Of a stretch of DNA of 64,000 nt, positions 62,260 to 64,000 are shown piece after piece (position 1 is the stretch's first letter; each line of letters opens with the position of its first letter). The notes beneath the pieces are model-generated. The model was not told where the DNA came from, ran no database searches, and saw nothing but the letters and a program-made list of their open reading frames with translations. Position numbers and translations under genes: made by a program. The stretch is from a virus. Location: the IMG/VR virus record IMGVR_UViG_3300028423_001161, positions 16,668 to 80,667 of that record, one strand, 5' to 3'.

Positions 62260-64000
62260 ATGAGTGGGCTACAAAAACCCATCACACTCAGCGATATACA
62301 GCAGGAGTTTTCTCAGGGCGGCGAAATACCCGGCAGAGGTAATAGTCTCAGGGATTACAGAGGAATTAGGGTATTTGATCATGTGCTAAATGATGTGGTT
62401 GTTTTGCCCTCGGCTCCAACCGAACTTGGTTTTAGCGATTTTGAGAATCGCAGCTTTCATCCTAACTGGCAGTATGAGGGCGCCGACATTGTGTTTGACA
62501 CACAGCCACGTTCCGCAAGTGTTTTTGCCAACAACGGAGTAGCTGAGTTTGTAGTAAACGTCAACATTTCTCAGCCAGAAAATCCCAAGGATCCTACTCG
62601 ACCAGGAATCACAGGACCTGAGCCTAGACTGGGTGCTACCACCTTTGAGTGGCAGTTACAAGAGCCAGGAGACACCACATGGCAAACTGTGCAAACCACA
62701 AACACATTTGGTGATCAAAGTGTGTTAGATATTTCTCTAGACTGGAACGGTGGTGCTGTGTTAGATCTCAGTGGCAACAAATATCGCTGTGTGATTACAA
62801 GCACAGTGATTGCACCAGATGAAGTCACAGGCATTGACAGCACTGTGGCTACTTCTCAGGTGATTTCCAATGAAGCTACTTTAACAGTGACTCTAGCGAA
62901 CTTTGACACACCTGTAAACACATTCACCACAGTGCAAGCACAGGTGAGAAATCCTGTGATAATTGAAGGCACAAGCGAGTTGTTCAGCAGAGGATCTGTG
63001 CGAGTGTTTTTCTCAGGAGGCCCTGCAGGAGTAAACTTTGATAGTGCCGCGCCTGGCAGACGCATTGTGAGTCAAAGCAATATTGTGTTCTGGGAAATAC
63101 GAGACAACGCTAGTTCGGCATTTGAGCCAGTGCCCACGTCATGGTTGGTATCAGGTGGCTATGATGGTTTACAGATATCAAACATTTCTGGCACAGATCT
63201 CAATGGCTCACAGCTAAGAGCAGTGTTTTCTGCGTCTATGACTCAGACACCGCCAGGTGAGACCAAGTCAGACACTGATCTCACAAACATTGTCACACTG
63301 TCAGTGCAGTTTGATGAACGTCCGCCTCAACCACCAGAGCCAGTTGTTACAACTGAAACAGAAACCTTGGTGGAAACTGACACAGAAACTATTAGAAACA
63401 GAGTTGCCGGCGAAGTGTTTTTGGATAGAACAGAAGTAGACGTAGATGAAGTTGAAGAAGTGGTCCTTGGCGGTACATTTTTAAGAACCACAACAACCAC
63501 GACTACAACAAAATTCTTTTCTCAGGGATTCACAACCACAGACACCACGCAGGAAACAACAAAAATCTTTGAGCGTACAATCACAACCACTTCATTCTTT
63601 GATGGCACCAGAGATGTCGATGTTGGTTCCTATGAGCTGGTCAATACTTCTACGGTTGTTTTGGACGTTGATGTACAAGAACAGATCAAGCGTGATATTG
63701 ATGTAACAACAAATGTGGATGTAGAGAGCTCGCTTACTCCTATCGAGCCAGAGCCACCGCCACCGCCGGAAACATACACAGGCACATTAGTGGGCATTGA
63801 GCCATTGCAGAGTTTTCCTGCTATACAGTTTGTGAACCCAAATAATATTCCTGCATGTGGTTCTTCGTGCACAGGCACAGGCGACGGCAGTGTGAGTCAG
63901 CCCAGCGGTACATGCTTTATTGAGTATGGATTTTCCAACAAATTTGTGACCATATACACTGCAGTATGCTCAGCAACAGGCGGGTCGCCGCCTCCTACTC
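62260..64000 (+). CDS. Tail/adhesin-type structural protein, 3' end off window
   Basis: Open from ATG 62260 (GGCGAG seven bases upstream) to the right edge, 580 codons. The start (MSGLQKPITLSDIQQEFSQG, then RDYRGI) carries the SLxDIQxEF...YRG motif common at the beginning of phage tail and fibre proteins. Residues about 125-210 (TFEWQLQEPGDTTWQTVQTT onward, YRCVITSTV) look like an Ig-like domain with W, C and a terminal strand ATLTV. Residues about 360-490 are Thr/Glu/Val-rich, including a run of eight Thr. A proline tract (EPEPPPPPE) follows and then a cysteine-containing domain. It follows the fibre gene by three bases. Confidence 0.75.
   Translation, partial: MSGLQKPITLSDIQQEFSQGGEIPGRGNSLRDYRGIRVFDHVLNDVVVLPSAPTELGFSDFENRSFHPNWQYEGADIVFDTQPRSASVFANNGVAEFVVNVNISQPENPKDPTRPGITGPEPRLGATTFEWQLQEPGDTTWQTVQTTNTFGDQSVLDISLDWNGGAVLDLSGNKYRCVITSTVIAPDEVTGIDSTVATSQVISNEATLTVTLANFDTPVNTFTTVQAQVRNPVIIEGTSELFSRGSVRVFFSGGPAGVNFDSAAPGRRIVSQSNIVFWEIRDNASSAFEPVPTSWLVSGGYDGLQISNISGTDLNGSQLRAVFSASMTQTPPGETKSDTDLTNIVTLSVQFDERPPQPPEPVVTTETETLVETDTETIRNRVAGEVFLDRTEVDVDEVEEVVLGGTFLRTTTTTTTTKFFSQGFTTTDTTQETTKIFERTITTTSFFDGTRDVDVGSYELVNTSTVVLDVDVQEQIKRDIDVTTNVDVESSLTPIEPEPPPPPETYTGTLVGIEPLQSFPAIQFVNPNNIPACGSSCTGTGDGSVSQPSGTCFIEYGFSNKFVTIYTAVCSATGGSPPPT

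Overview
This window is part of the genome of a tailed double-stranded DNA phage with a contractile, T4-type virion. The evidence is a recognisable T4 core gene set: portal gp20, prohead protease gp21, scaffold gp22, major capsid gp23, baseplate gp5/gp6/gp25/gp26/gp48/gp53, recombination nuclease gp46/gp47 and late sigma factor gp55. The very large, repeat-rich structural proteins and the fibre domains (Mtd-type N-terminus, peptidase G2 and S74 C-termini, YHYH, PA14) resemble marine cyanophage and pelagiphage relatives more than coliphage T4. The host cannot be read from the window. Base composition by eye is mid-GC, unlike the very AT-rich pelagiphages.

Layout. Positions 1-17526 are leftward: a tape-measure-like protein, portal, small head protein, acidic core protein, protease, scaffold, major capsid protein and an intrinsic terminator, then a fibre module with four repeat-rich fibre or structural genes. 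A heme-oxygenase-like gene sits inside that fibre module. Positions 17621-18693 are rightward: a gp26-type baseplate gene whose last codons carry a -1 slippery heptamer leading into a second frame. Positions 18694-19322 hold no convincing gene but many inverted repeats. Positions 19323-23462 are leftward: gp55, gp47 and gp46 in overlapping order, then a GIY-YIG nuclease. Positions 23626-64000 are rightward: gp48, gp53, a hub-like protein, gp5, gp25, gp6, a 4699-residue protein, a PA14 protein, a 2736-residue protein, two fibre-type proteins and a last gene cut by the window edge. Two tiny leftward genes interrupt this run between gp5 and gp25.

Regulation. Nine copies of the octamer GATAAATA lie directly upstream of gene starts, on both strands. 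This fits a late promoter read by the gp55 encoded here (T4 uses TATAAATA). Two copies form the arms of a perfect 13-bp inverted repeat and drive the divergent head/tail and baseplate blocks. Two others lie only 5-6 bases from the start codon, implying leaderless or nearly leaderless late mRNAs.

Most notable points: the predicted frameshift at the end of gp26; the heme-oxygenase-like gene among tail fibres with its own candidate promoter; the structured non-coding region next to the GIY-YIG nuclease; tandem perfect hairpins in late leaders; and a gp5 that carries only the C-terminal half of a lysozyme domain.
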